DNA of 64,000 nucleotides, from contig NZ_JARHTQ010000004.1 of NCBI RefSeq assembly GCF_029223525.1, positions 62,001 to 126,000 on the forward strand, given 5' to 3'. Positions 17,241 to 24,759 of this stretch are shown here, piece after piece. The translations under genes were made by a program, and so were the position numbers. This DNA is from Streptantibioticus ferralitis. GTDB lineage: Bacteria > Actinomycetota > Actinomycetes > Streptomycetales > Streptomycetaceae. Position 1 is the first letter of the stretch, and the number at the start of each line of letters is the position of its first letter. The notes beneath the pieces were generated by a model. The model ran no database searches. It had not been told where the DNA came from and saw only the letters and a program-made list of their open reading frames with translations.

Positions 17241-17783
17241 GTGTTCGACAAATTCACCGAGCTCGCCAAGCGAGCTGTGATGGCCTCACAAGATGTGGCC
17301 GTCTCCATGGGTCACGACTTCATCGGCACCGAGCACATGCTCCTCGGTCTGGCCCAGACCGCGGGGACGGCAGGTGAAGTGCTCCGCGAACACGGCGTGG
17401 AGTTGTCGCGAGCGCGCCAGGAGACCGTCCGGCTGCTGGAAGAGGCCGGGGTGGTGGCGACCGGTGGTCAGCCGGCGAAGGACGCCCTCGCCTCGATCGG
17501 CATCGACGTCGCCGAGATCCAGCGCCGGGCCGACGACACCTTCGGCCCCGGAGCCTTCCACTTTCCTCGGCCCGCCTACACCCCGCACGCCAAGAAGGCG
17601 CTGGAGCTGACCGTACGCGAGGCGATGACCCTCGGGCAGCAGCACTTCGGCACCGAGCACATGCTGCTCGGCCTCCTCGCGGAGGGCGAAGGCGTCGCGA
17701 TCAAGGTCCTGACCGCACTCGACGTGGACACCGCGGATCTGCGCCAGTCGGTGCTCAACCGCGCGGCTCACCAAGCCTCATAG
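17241..17783 (+). CDS. Clp N-terminal domain protein
   Basis: A 180-residue protein made only of the double Clp-N repeat. Repeat one (residues 1-70) has FTELAKRAVMASQDVAVSMG and FIGTEHMLLGLAQ. Repeat two (about 100-175) has YTPHAKKALELTVREAM and HFGTEHMLLGLLAEGEG. The AAA+ ATPase modules of ClpC/ClpB are absent, so it cannot unfold proteins itself. It may act as an adaptor or decoy for Clp machinery or bind substrates; that is inference. GTG 17241 has AAGGAGG 10 bases upstream. It is coexpressed with the small HTH gene. Confidence 0.87.
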   Translation: MFDKFTELAKRAVMASQDVAVSMGHDFIGTEHMLLGLAQTAGTAGEVLREHGVELSRARQETVRLLEEAGVVATGGQPAKDALASIGIDVAEIQRRADDTFGPGAFHFPRPAYTPHAKKALELTVREAMTLGQQHFGTEHMLLGLLAEGEGVAIKVLTALDVDTADLRQSVLNRAAHQAS

Positions 17784-17809
17784 CTTGACGTAACGCACCC
17801 CAACGCGCT

Positions 17810-17828
17810 GCCCGGCGCTCGTCCGGGC
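17810..17828 (+). terminator. Hairpin after the Clp-N gene
   Basis: Perfect arms GCCCGG (17810-17815) and CCGGGC (17823-17828) with a 7-base loop, 27 bases after the Clp-N stop. It has no U tract, as is common in high-GC actinomycetes. Confidence 0.45.
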
Positions 17829-18130
17829 GGCGCGCACAGGCATGTGTAGCGAGTACGGCCAACCTGTCGTCCCGGTCCCGTCGAACCGTCGCCAGGGAGA
17901 GGCCCTCGGTAACGGGAGCCGGGAGAGAGCGAGCAACATGCCCCGGCGCGGCGTGAGTTGCTTGTCGTCGGCACGGTGCGGCAGAGCCGCCAGGTCATGG
18001 CCTGCGGGCTACCCCTATCGGGTGGCATTTGCCATGAGCACGAAGGGCATGGGAACGCCCGGGCCGTATTGTTCCTGTATATCGCTATTGTGAGGGCTAT
18101 GTTCACGTCGGTCGCGACCATCGCCGGGCC
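17829..18130. other. Intergenic stretch, nothing recognisable
   Basis: No gene-like frame is evident. The promoter of the DUF998 gene should lie in the more AT-rich last 60 bases (TGTATATCGCTATTG near 18075). Confidence 0.45.
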
Positions 18131-18805
18131 TTGACACAGAACTCGCGCCGCCTCACGGCAGCATGGCTGCTAATGGTCGCGTCGGTGGTCTACAACGACT
18201 GGCTCCTCCAGTTCTTCCTGTCCACCGGACTGGACCAGCGAGACTCCTATGTCAGCGAGTTGTTCGCGGCCGACCAGCCCTACCGCACCCTGTTCAGCTG
18301 CATCGAACTGGCCTGTGCCGCGCTGGTGATCACCGCTGCCTTCCTCGCCCGTAGCCTCTTCCCTCAGCTGCTGGCCGCCGGGTGGATGGCGGTCGTCGGC
18401 GTCGGGGTGTTCTCGGCGGCGGACGTGCTGCTGCCCATGCGGTGCGCGCCCTCCATCGAGCGTCACTGTGCGGAAGTCAACCCCTGGCACACCACGACCA
18501 GCGGGGCTGTCCACTTCGCCCTCTTCGCGTCAATGGCACTCTTCATCGTGGCATCACATCAAGGTGCGCCCTGTCTGCCGTTGGTGCGCCAGTGGGGTCC
18601 GTGGCTGCTGCCCACTTCCATGGCGGCGGCGATCGCGACCGTCGGCCCGTTCTTCGGCCACCCCGGCGGGCAGGGGATCGCCCAGCGCATCCATCTGGTC
18701 TCGGTCGGAGTGTGGTTCGTCCTGCTCTCCGCAGAGCTCATCGCCATCAACAACAGGCCTCCGCGGGTCCGGTCTTCCTCACCAGGAGCGCCGATGGTTC
18801 GGTGA
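18131..18805 (+). CDS. DUF998 family membrane protein
   Basis: A 224-residue protein with about six transmembrane segments (AAWLLMVASVVYNDW; LACAALVITAAFLA; MAVVGVGVFSAADVLLP; VHFALFASMALFIVAS; PTSMAAAIATVGPFF; VSVGVWFVLLSAELIAI). DUF998 members have FS-AD-LLPM after the third helix and a conserved H-x-H-like periplasmic segment, here EVNPWHTTTSGAVHF. Function unknown. The start is TTG 18131 without a clear ribosome-binding site; ATG 18173 is a shorter alternative. It is convergent with the LysR gene. Confidence 0.75.
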   Translation: MTQNSRRLTAAWLLMVASVVYNDWLLQFFLSTGLDQRDSYVSELFAADQPYRTLFSCIELACAALVITAAFLARSLFPQLLAAGWMAVVGVGVFSAADVLLPMRCAPSIERHCAEVNPWHTTTSGAVHFALFASMALFIVASHQGAPCLPLVRQWGPWLLPTSMAAAIATVGPFFGHPGGQGIAQRIHLVSVGVWFVLLSAELIAINNRPPRVRSSSPGAPMVR

Positions 18806-18869
18806 CTCCAGTCCCTCAGCGCGAGGGTTTTCGAGGACGCCCATAGGGCAGGCCCATCCCAGGGGATGG

Positions 18870-19727
18870 CTAGCCCGCCGTCGCGTACAAGTCCGACACC
18901 AGCGCGACGGCTGCCGCGGTGCCGGGGTGGGGGTCCTGGCGCGGCCAGATGGCGTGGACGGCGACGCGCGCGGCGCCGCGCAGAGGACGGAAGACGATGC
19001 CCTGGCGGCGGTACTGGGTCGCGGTGCTCTCCGGTGTGATGCCGATGCTGCGTCCCGAGGCAATCGCGGCGAGCCAGTCGTCGATGTCCTTGGTGTACTC
19101 CAGTGCCGGGCGGGCACCGGAGGGCCACAGGTCGGGCGTGGTGGTCCCGGTGCGGCGGTCGATGACGACCGTGCGTTCACGGGCCTCGTCCAGTCCGATG
19201 GAGCGGCGCTTGGCCCACGGATCGTCCGCGGCGAGGGCGACGGTGCGCCGCTCGAGTCCGACGACGGTGCTGGCGAAGCGATGGGTGTCGAAGGCGCCGC
19301 GGACGACCGCGAGGTCACACACGCCCTCGGCCAGGCCTCCGGTGGAGGTGTTGGTGCGGATCAGCTGCAGTTCGATCTCCGGGTGCGCCTCGGCCCAGCA
19401 GCGCTGGAAGGCCGCTGTGTGGCGGCCCATCGCGGACCAGGCGTGGCCGACTCTGAGCCGGGTGTGTCCGGTGGCGGCCTCGCGGACCAGGTCGTCGACC
19501 TCTGCCAGCAGGCGGCGGGCCCGTGCCAGGACCTGGGTGCCGGACATCGTCAGCGCGACGCTGCGGCTGGTGCGGTGCAGTAGCCGCGTCCCCAGGGCGT
19601 TCTCCAGCCCGGCCAACGTGCGCGAGACAGCGGCCTGGGAAACGCCCAGCTCAAGGGCCGCGTCAGTGAAACTGCCGGTGTCGACGATCGCGACCAGGCA
19701 GCGCAGGTGGCGCAGCTCCACATCCAT
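18870..19727 (-). CDS. LysR family transcriptional regulator
   Basis: A 285-residue LysR regulator. The N-terminal helix-turn-helix is FTDAALELGVSQAAVSRTLA within the first 60 residues, followed by the linker and the periplasmic-binding-fold effector domain (LRVGHAWSAMGRHT; LAVVRGAFDTHRF; GRSIGITPES). MDVELRHLRC is the typical family start, so 19727 is chosen over upstream codons. It is divergent from an EamA exporter 68 bases away with a palindrome between them, the classic LysR arrangement. Confidence 0.9.
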   Translation of the reverse strand: MDVELRHLRCLVAIVDTGSFTDAALELGVSQAAVSRTLAGLENALGTRLLHRTSRSVALTMSGTQVLARARRLLAEVDDLVREAATGHTRLRVGHAWSAMGRHTAAFQRCWAEAHPEIELQLIRTNTSTGGLAEGVCDLAVVRGAFDTHRFASTVVGLERRTVALAADDPWAKRRSIGLDEARERTVVIDRRTGTTTPDLWPSGARPALEYTKDIDDWLAAIASGRSIGITPESTATQYRRQGIVFRPLRGAARVAVHAIWPRQDPHPGTAAAVALVSDLYATAG

Positions 19728-19743
19728 GCGTCCAGCGTATAGC

Positions 19744-19759
19744 TGCATGCCGGCATGCA
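19744..19759. promoter_or_regulatory. Perfect 16-bp palindrome, probable LysR site
   Basis: TGCATGCCGGCATGCA is its own reverse complement and lies 16 bases upstream of the LysR start and 37 bases upstream of the exporter start. It fits a dimeric LysR recognition site. Confidence 0.6.
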
Positions 19760-19795
19760 TTTTGTGTATTCGGGATCGGGGCGCATTCTCCGTGC

Positions 19796-20749
19796 ATGAC
19801 GACCTCTGTGCCTGTTCCCGAGGCGACTGCTGGTCGGCCGGCGGATTCAACCCGGCTGTCCGGCATCGCGATGATGCTCAGCAGCGCACTGTCCAACCAA
19901 CTCGGAGCCGCCACCGGTGCGTTGGCGTTTCCGTTGATCGGCCCGGCGGGCGTGGTGGCGGTGCGCCAGTGGGTGGCCGCGATCGTGCTGGTCGCCGTGG
20001 GGCGTCCGCGAATACGTGAGTTCACCGGTCGGCAGTGGTGGCCGGTGCTGTCACTGGCGGTCGTCTTCGCCACCATGAACCTGACGCTCTACACGGCGAT
20101 CGACCGCGTCGGGCTCGGCCTGGCCGTCACGCTTGAGTTCCTCGGCCCGCTCTCGGTCGCGCTGGCCGTGTCCCGCCGGACGGTCGACCTGGTGTGTGCG
20201 CTGTGCGCGGGCACGGCCGTGCTGGCGCTGCTGCGCCCGAAGCCGACCACCGACTACCTCGGCCTTGGCCTGGGCCTTACCGCAGCGGCCTGTTGGGCCG
20301 CGTACATCCTGCTCAACCGCATCATCGGCGCCCGCCTGCCCGGCGCCCAGGGCTCGGGCGCCGCGGCGGGCCTGTCCGGACTGCTGTACGTTCCGGTCGG
20401 CGTGCTGGTGTTCGCCCACCACCCCCCTTCCGCGAAGGCGCTGGGGTGCGCGGCGGCGGCCGGGGTGCTGTCGTCGGCGGTGCCGTTCCTGGTCGACATG
20501 CTCGCGCTGCGCCAGGTGCCCACACGGTTGTTCGGGGTGTTCATGAGCGTTCACCCCGTGATGGCGGCGCTCGTGGGCTGGATCATCCTGGACCAGCGGC
20601 TGCCGATGGCCGACTGGCTCGCGATCGCCGCGATCGTGGCCGCCAACACCGTCAGTGCCCTCGCCGCCGCACGTCGGCCAACCCACCGACCCGCTGAACC
20701 CGCCGTCGACGCGGGTCTGGCGACGTCGCAGAACGCCAACCGCCGGTAG
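19796..20749 (+). CDS. EamA/RhaT-type drug/metabolite exporter
   Basis: A 317-residue inner-membrane transporter with ten hydrophobic segments in two five-helix EamA repeats. The first runs from SGIAMMLSSALSNQLGAATG to LALLRPKP. The second begins LGLGLGLTAAACWAAYILLN and ends WLAIAAIVAANTVSALAAA, with the family hallmark MSVHPVMAALVGWIILDQ before the last two helices. Related proteins (RhtA type) export amino acids or small metabolites. Expression is probably set by the divergent LysR protein. Confidence 0.87.
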   Translation: MTTSVPVPEATAGRPADSTRLSGIAMMLSSALSNQLGAATGALAFPLIGPAGVVAVRQWVAAIVLVAVGRPRIREFTGRQWWPVLSLAVVFATMNLTLYTAIDRVGLGLAVTLEFLGPLSVALAVSRRTVDLVCALCAGTAVLALLRPKPTTDYLGLGLGLTAAACWAAYILLNRIIGARLPGAQGSGAAAGLSGLLYVPVGVLVFAHHPPSAKALGCAAAAGVLSSAVPFLVDMLALRQVPTRLFGVFMSVHPVMAALVGWIILDQRLPMADWLAIAAIVAANTVSALAAARRPTHRPAEPAVDAGLATSQNANRR

Positions 20750-20934
20750 CGGCAGAGGAGCGGCGTCCACGCGCCTACATCGCGGAGTAGCCCATTGTGC
20801 AGACGGGACCATTTCGCGAAGTGCCATCGCCCGCGTACCGCCCCCGCGGCGGCTGGCCGGGCCGCCCCGACCGGCCGCCGCGGGGGGTCAGGCCGTCCTG
20901 GCCTGTCCGCTCACCTGATCACCCGGAGTCTGAA

Positions 20935-21240
20935 TCAGCCGCCGGTGTTGGGCAGGTCCGGAACGCAGAACAGGCCCTGGAGGTAACGGAAGACAATGTG
21001 CTGCCCATCAGGGCACCAACCCTGGTTCGGGTCCTTGTCGAACGGGATGCCGTTGTAGACGCCGCGCTCACAGAACGCCTTGCCGGCGCTGTTGTAGCCG
21101 CCGAAGAAGCCGCCGTTGTTGAAGCACTGGTCGGCGGCGACCGTGGTCGGGGTGGTGGCGACCGCGGCGGTGGCGGTTGCCATCGGTGCGATCGCGAGGG
21201 AAGCCCCCATGGCCATGGTGGCCAACAGGCGATGACGCAT
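20935..21240 (-). CDS. Small secreted protein with four cysteines
   Basis: A 101-residue protein with a Sec signal peptide (MRHRLLATMAMGASLAIAPM then ATATAA). The mature part of about 70 residues has four Cys, in DQCFNNGG, AFCERG, GWCPDG and LFCVPD, spaced to form two disulfides. It has Gly/Asn-rich stretches and ends LPNTGG, which resembles but does not match a sortase LPxTG signal (no membrane helix or basic tail follows). AAGGAG precedes the ATG by 7 bases. Function unknown. Confidence 0.7.
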   Translation of the reverse strand: MRHRLLATMAMGASLAIAPMATATAAVATTPTTVAADQCFNNGGFFGGYNSAGKAFCERGVYNGIPFDKDPNQGWCPDGQHIVFRYLQGLFCVPDLPNTGG

Positions 21241-21467
21241 AGTCAACTCCTTTGGGATAAGAGGGGATTTGGCCGATACGGCGCTCATGCTTTCCGGGGC
21301 GCTGCCGGTACGCCAACCCGGGGTCCCCCTTGCTCGGCCCCTGTCCACCCCTATCGCGAGTGGATACCTCCTCGGTCTCTTGAACACCGGACTGACGGCC
21401 GACCGGCTTCGCCTGCTCCCCGCCACGCATCCCGAGGCCGTCGAGGCGAAGTGCGGCCGCCACACCG

Positions 21468-21932
21468 CTAGGGGAGCGGGTGGACGGCGTAGCCATGCAC
21501 GCCCGCGGGCAGCGGACCCGCCCCGGGAAGCCAGCGCGACAGCACCCAGGCCGACGGTGCGAACATCGGCTCGGGCAGCGCGGCGAGCGCGAATCGCTCC
21601 CACCCGGCGCACGCGTGCGGCTCGGTGACCTCGAAGGCCGCCTCCGACGGCGGCGCCAGCACGGCCGCGGTGAGCCGGGGCCGTCCGTCCAGGTGGTCCA
21701 GCAGCACTCCGAGCACCCGCATCCGCTCGGCGGGCAGCACGACGCCGGTCTCCTCGGCCAGCTCGCGGGCCGCCGCCTGCTCGAAGGACTCGCCGACGTG
21801 GTCCACCTTGCCGCCGGGCAGACTCCAGGTGGGCGGCTCGCCGACGGCGATCCGGCGGCCGAGCAGCACCCGGCCGTCCGCCGTCGGCACGATCACGCCC
21901 GCGCCGATCAGCGGGGGCATCGCCGTCACCAT
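21468..21932 (-). CDS. NUDIX hydrolase
   Basis: A 154-residue NUDIX hydrolase. The Nudix box GGKVDHVGESFEQAAARELA followed by EETGV matches Gx5Ex7REUxEExGU in full, so metal-dependent cleavage of a nucleoside-diphosphate-linked substrate is expected. PTADGRVLLGRR and TWSLPGGK are typical of the MutT branch. ATG 21932 overlaps the end of the upstream zinc-ribbon SDR gene by 7 bases, so the two are translationally coupled and may share a nucleotide-linked pathway. Confidence 0.88.
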   Translation of the reverse strand: MVTAMPPLIGAGVIVPTADGRVLLGRRIAVGEPPTWSLPGGKVDHVGESFEQAAARELAEETGVVLPAERMRVLGVLLDHLDGRPRLTAAVLAPPSEAAFEVTEPHACAGWERFALAALPEPMFAPSAWVLSRWLPGAGPLPAGVHGYAVHPLP

Positions 21933-23440
21933 GGTGAGGGGGCGAAGTCCTTGAGGAAGCACCCGTACAGATCCTCCCCCTGCTCGCCGCGGACGATGGG
22001 GTCGTAGACCCGTGCCGCGCCGTCCACCAGATCCAGCGGGGCGTGGAAGCCCGCCTCGGCCAGACGCATCTTGTCAGGGTGCGGGCGCTCGTCGGTGATC
22101 CAACCGGTGTCCACGGCAGTCATCAGGATGCCGTCTGTCTGCAGCATTTCCTGCGCGCTGGTGCGCGTGAGCATGTTGAGCGCGGCCTTGGCCATGTTGG
22201 TGTGCGGATGCCCCGCGCCCTTGTAGCCCCGGCTGAACTGGCCCTCCATCGCGGAGACGTTCACCACGTACTTGCGCCGGGCGGGCGAGGCCGCCAGCGC
22301 CGGGCGCAGTCGGCTGACCAGGATGAACGGCGCGATGGAGTTGCACAGCTGGACTTCGAGCAACTCGACGGGCTCGACCTCGGAGACGGTCTGCACCCAG
22401 CTGTTGGAGGAGGCCAGGTCGGGGATCAGCCCACCCGCGTCGATCGCCGTCCCGGCCGCGATCCGAGCGGGCGAGGCCGAGCCGGTGACCAGGGCCAGCG
22501 AGGTCACCTCCTGCGCGCCGAGCGTCTCGCGTCCCCCGTTCGCCTGGCCGGGCAGCGCCGGGCGGACGACGCTGCCGCTGCCGAAGCGGCCGATCACCTC
22601 GGAGGTCGGCAGTTCCCCGGTGGGCAGCGGCTCGGACTCCGCGGCGACCAGTTCCGCGTAGGCGGCGGGGGAGCGGCGCACGGTCTGCGCGGCGTTGTTG
22701 ATCAGAATGTCCAGCGGGCCGGCTGCGGCCACCGAGTCGGCGAGTGCGACCACCTGGGCCGGGTCACGCAGGTCGATCCCGACGATCTTGAGCCGGTGCA
22801 GCCACTCGGCGCTGTCCGGCATCGCCTTGAAGCGGCGGATCGCGTCGTTGGGGAAGCGGGTGGTGATGGTGGTGTGCGCGCCATCGCGAAGGAGCCGCAG
22901 CGCGATGTACATGCCGATCTTGGCCCGGCCGCCGGTGAGCAGTGCGCGGCGGCCGGTCAGGTCGGTACGCGCGTCACGGCGGGCGCGGTTCTCGCGGGCG
23001 CAGTCCTGGCACAGCTGGTGGTAGAAGGCGTCCACCTCGACATAGCGCGTCTTGCAGATGTAGCAGGCGCGGGGGCGCTGCAGGATTCCGGCTATCTCGG
23101 TCGTCGTGGGAGTGGTGAGCCCGAAGACGCCCGCGGTCTCGTCGTCGATCCGGCCCGGCGCGCCGGTCGCGGTGGCGGCCGTCACCGCGCGGTCGTAGGC
23201 CGTCTTGCTGGCCCGGCGCTCCTGGCGGCGGCGCTGCTTCACGGTCCGGAAGATGTGCGCCACGGCCTTGCGGACGGTGATCGCGTCCGGATGGTCGAGC
23301 GGCAGGGCGTCCAGCTCGGCGAGTACGTCGAGGCAGAGCTGTAGGCGCTCAGGGCCCAGGCCCGGCCCGTACTCGGATTCTGCGCCGTCCACGGCGTCTC
23401 GCTGGTCCTGGATGTGCTGCTGCTCCGCGGCCGCCGTCAT
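21926..23440 (-). CDS. Zinc-ribbon SDR-family oxidoreductase
   Basis: A 504-residue protein with an unusual plan. Residues 1-115 are helical (LDVLAELDALPLDHPDAITV onward). Residues 125-148 hold a CxxC-CxxC zinc ribbon (ACYICKTRYVEVDAFYHQLC QDC). From about residue 165 comes an SDR domain: nucleotide motif LLTGGRAKIGMYIALRLL, then LDILINNAAQTVRRS and VVNVSAMEGQ. At the position of the catalytic YxxxK the sequence is TNMAK, so the usual Tyr is Thr. The canonical SDR mechanism is therefore doubtful, although NAD(P) binding looks intact. Coupled to a NUDIX gene. Confidence 0.8.
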   Translation of the reverse strand: MTAAAEQQHIQDQRDAVDGAESEYGPGLGPERLQLCLDVLAELDALPLDHPDAITVRKAVAHIFRTVKQRRRQERRASKTAYDRAVTAATATGAPGRIDDETAGVFGLTTPTTTEIAGILQRPRACYICKTRYVEVDAFYHQLCQDCARENRARRDARTDLTGRRALLTGGRAKIGMYIALRLLRDGAHTTITTRFPNDAIRRFKAMPDSAEWLHRLKIVGIDLRDPAQVVALADSVAAAGPLDILINNAAQTVRRSPAAYAELVAAESEPLPTGELPTSEVIGRFGSGSVVRPALPGQANGGRETLGAQEVTSLALVTGSASPARIAAGTAIDAGGLIPDLASSNSWVQTVSEVEPVELLEVQLCNSIAPFILVSRLRPALAASPARRKYVVNVSAMEGQFSRGYKGAGHPHTNMAKAALNMLTRTSAQEMLQTDGILMTAVDTGWITDERPHPDKMRLAEAGFHAPLDLVDGAARVYDPIVRGEQGEDLYGCFLKDFAPSPW

Positions 23441-23724
23441 GCCTGTCTGCTGCTTCCTCGTTCGCTGGTTTCCACCCCGATTACCTGTGAACTGTACGGG
23501 GACCCCGGCCGGCTTCCCACCTGGGCCTGGATCCAGCGGCCATCAGCGACGAGATCTGGAGCGGCGGGGCTTGCCGCCCTTGAGGCGGCCGTCCGTGTCG
23601 GGGGCGGGGCAGGGCCGTCCTCCCTCCCCGGCATCTGCTGGGGAGGGGACGAACGGCGGAGAGACATTGGCGGTGCGGCCGACGCCCGATGACTGCTGGC
23701 GTCAGGCGGCACATCCCAGTGCGG
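23441..23724. other. Gene-free stretch with hairpins
   Basis: No intact gene. Contains a 6-bp hairpin GCCGCC-cttga-GGCGGC (23573-23589) and a palindromic element (23620-23651) related to one at 10380. Confidence 0.5.
23620..23651. repeat. Palindromic element, copy 2
   Basis: CTCCCTCCCCGGCATCTGCT followed by GGGGAGGGGACG resembles the element at 10380-10408 on either strand (shared CCCCTCCC, ATGCCG and GGGGAG blocks). Confidence 0.35.
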
Positions 23725-24384
23725 TCACATGAAGGTCTGCTTCGGGACCGCGTGCACGGCCCTCGGTTCGCCCGTGGCGACGCGGCTGCGCGTGCGCAGC
23801 GGGCTGAGCAGCCATAGCAGGGTGAACCACCCCAGCACGGCGGCTCCGCTGATGACGGCCGGCGCCGCACCGATCACGATGTCAATGATCAACATCACGG
23901 CCGAGCTGAGCGCGAGCGCGAGGAATGCCAGGCCCCCCATCAGGCAGCGGTTCGCGACGGCGACGAGCGCTGTCTTGGCGTGTTCGCCCTGGTTGAACCG
24001 GTGCATGGCAGCGGGGGCGAGCAGCGTCCCGGCCGCGCCGATCGCGCAGGCCAGCGAGGCGCAGTAGAACCACTGCCGAAACGCCGAGGGCGACGAAAGG
24101 GCGGGTGTCACGCCGAGGGTGAGCAGGGAGGCGAAGAGCAACTGGATGCCGCACTGAGCGATCCGCACCTCCTGAAGGATTTCGGAGTACGCACGGTTCA
24201 GCGACTCCGCCCGGGGTTCGGCGGGGTGCAGAGGCCCGGACTGTACTGCGTACTGTCGGCCTGGGAGGGTCAGTTGCAGCGCGGTGCCGGGAGTCGCCAT
24301 CTCCCGGTTCCAGCGTGGCGGTTCCGGTGCGCTGCTCTGTCCGTCGTGCACGGGGTCCGGTGTGCGACGCTGCGTTTCCTGCAT
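23725..24384 (-). CDS. DUF6328-type membrane protein
   Basis: A 219-residue protein. A hydrophilic N-terminal 75 residues is followed by the family motif SLNRAYSEILQEVRIAQCGI and four hydrophobic segments (LLFASLLTLGVTPAL; FYCASLACAIGAAGTLL; LMGGLAFLALALSSAVML; GAAVLGWFTLLWLLSPL). Function unknown; such proteins are common in Streptomyces. The start (MQETQRRTPD) is preceded by GGGAGGCG. It is divergent from the PucR-type regulator at 24760. Confidence 0.75.
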   Translation of the reverse strand: MQETQRRTPDPVHDGQSSAPEPPRWNREMATPGTALQLTLPGRQYAVQSGPLHPAEPRAESLNRAYSEILQEVRIAQCGIQLLFASLLTLGVTPALSSPSAFRQWFYCASLACAIGAAGTLLAPAAMHRFNQGEHAKTALVAVANRCLMGGLAFLALALSSAVMLIIDIVIGAAPAVISGAAVLGWFTLLWLLSPLRTRSRVATGEPRAVHAVPKQTFM

Positions 24385-24759
24385 GGACTTCGCCTCCCTG
24401 AGCGGGTACCCGCGACTCGTGTGCGTCGGGTTCCATCGATTGCCCCGTGCCGAGTCCCGACGCGAGGCGTGCCGGGATCCGCGTCGTCGAGGGGCACGAC
24501 CCGCGGGCCTCCGGCGCAATGGTGCGCGCCGGGGATCTCGGTCGGCTCAAGGTACTTATGGGGCGCAGCTGCGGCTCTGTTCATACGCACAACCTGAAGC
24601 GCTCCGGACTGTGCAGGTGTCGTTCCCTCCTTGTTCAACTGCTGTTGCGATTGACGTACGGGGCAGTGGCGTTCGGCGGCATGAGGGGTGCCGTGCCGAC
24701 TCGTACGGGCCGTCACATGCCGTTCACTCAACGGAAATCGTTCGCTACCCTCCGGACCC
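24385..24759. other. Divergent promoter region
   Basis: A 375-base gap between the DUF6328 and PucR genes. No gene is evident; it presumably carries both promoters. Confidence 0.5.

Noticed and set aside
20935-21240. LPNTGG as a sortase sorting signal
   Set aside because: It is at the very C-terminus with no hydrophobic segment or basic tail, so it cannot act as an LPxTG anchor.
10105-23724. The two palindromic elements as a CRISPR array
   Set aside because: Single copies 13 kb apart with no regular spacing and no cas genes.
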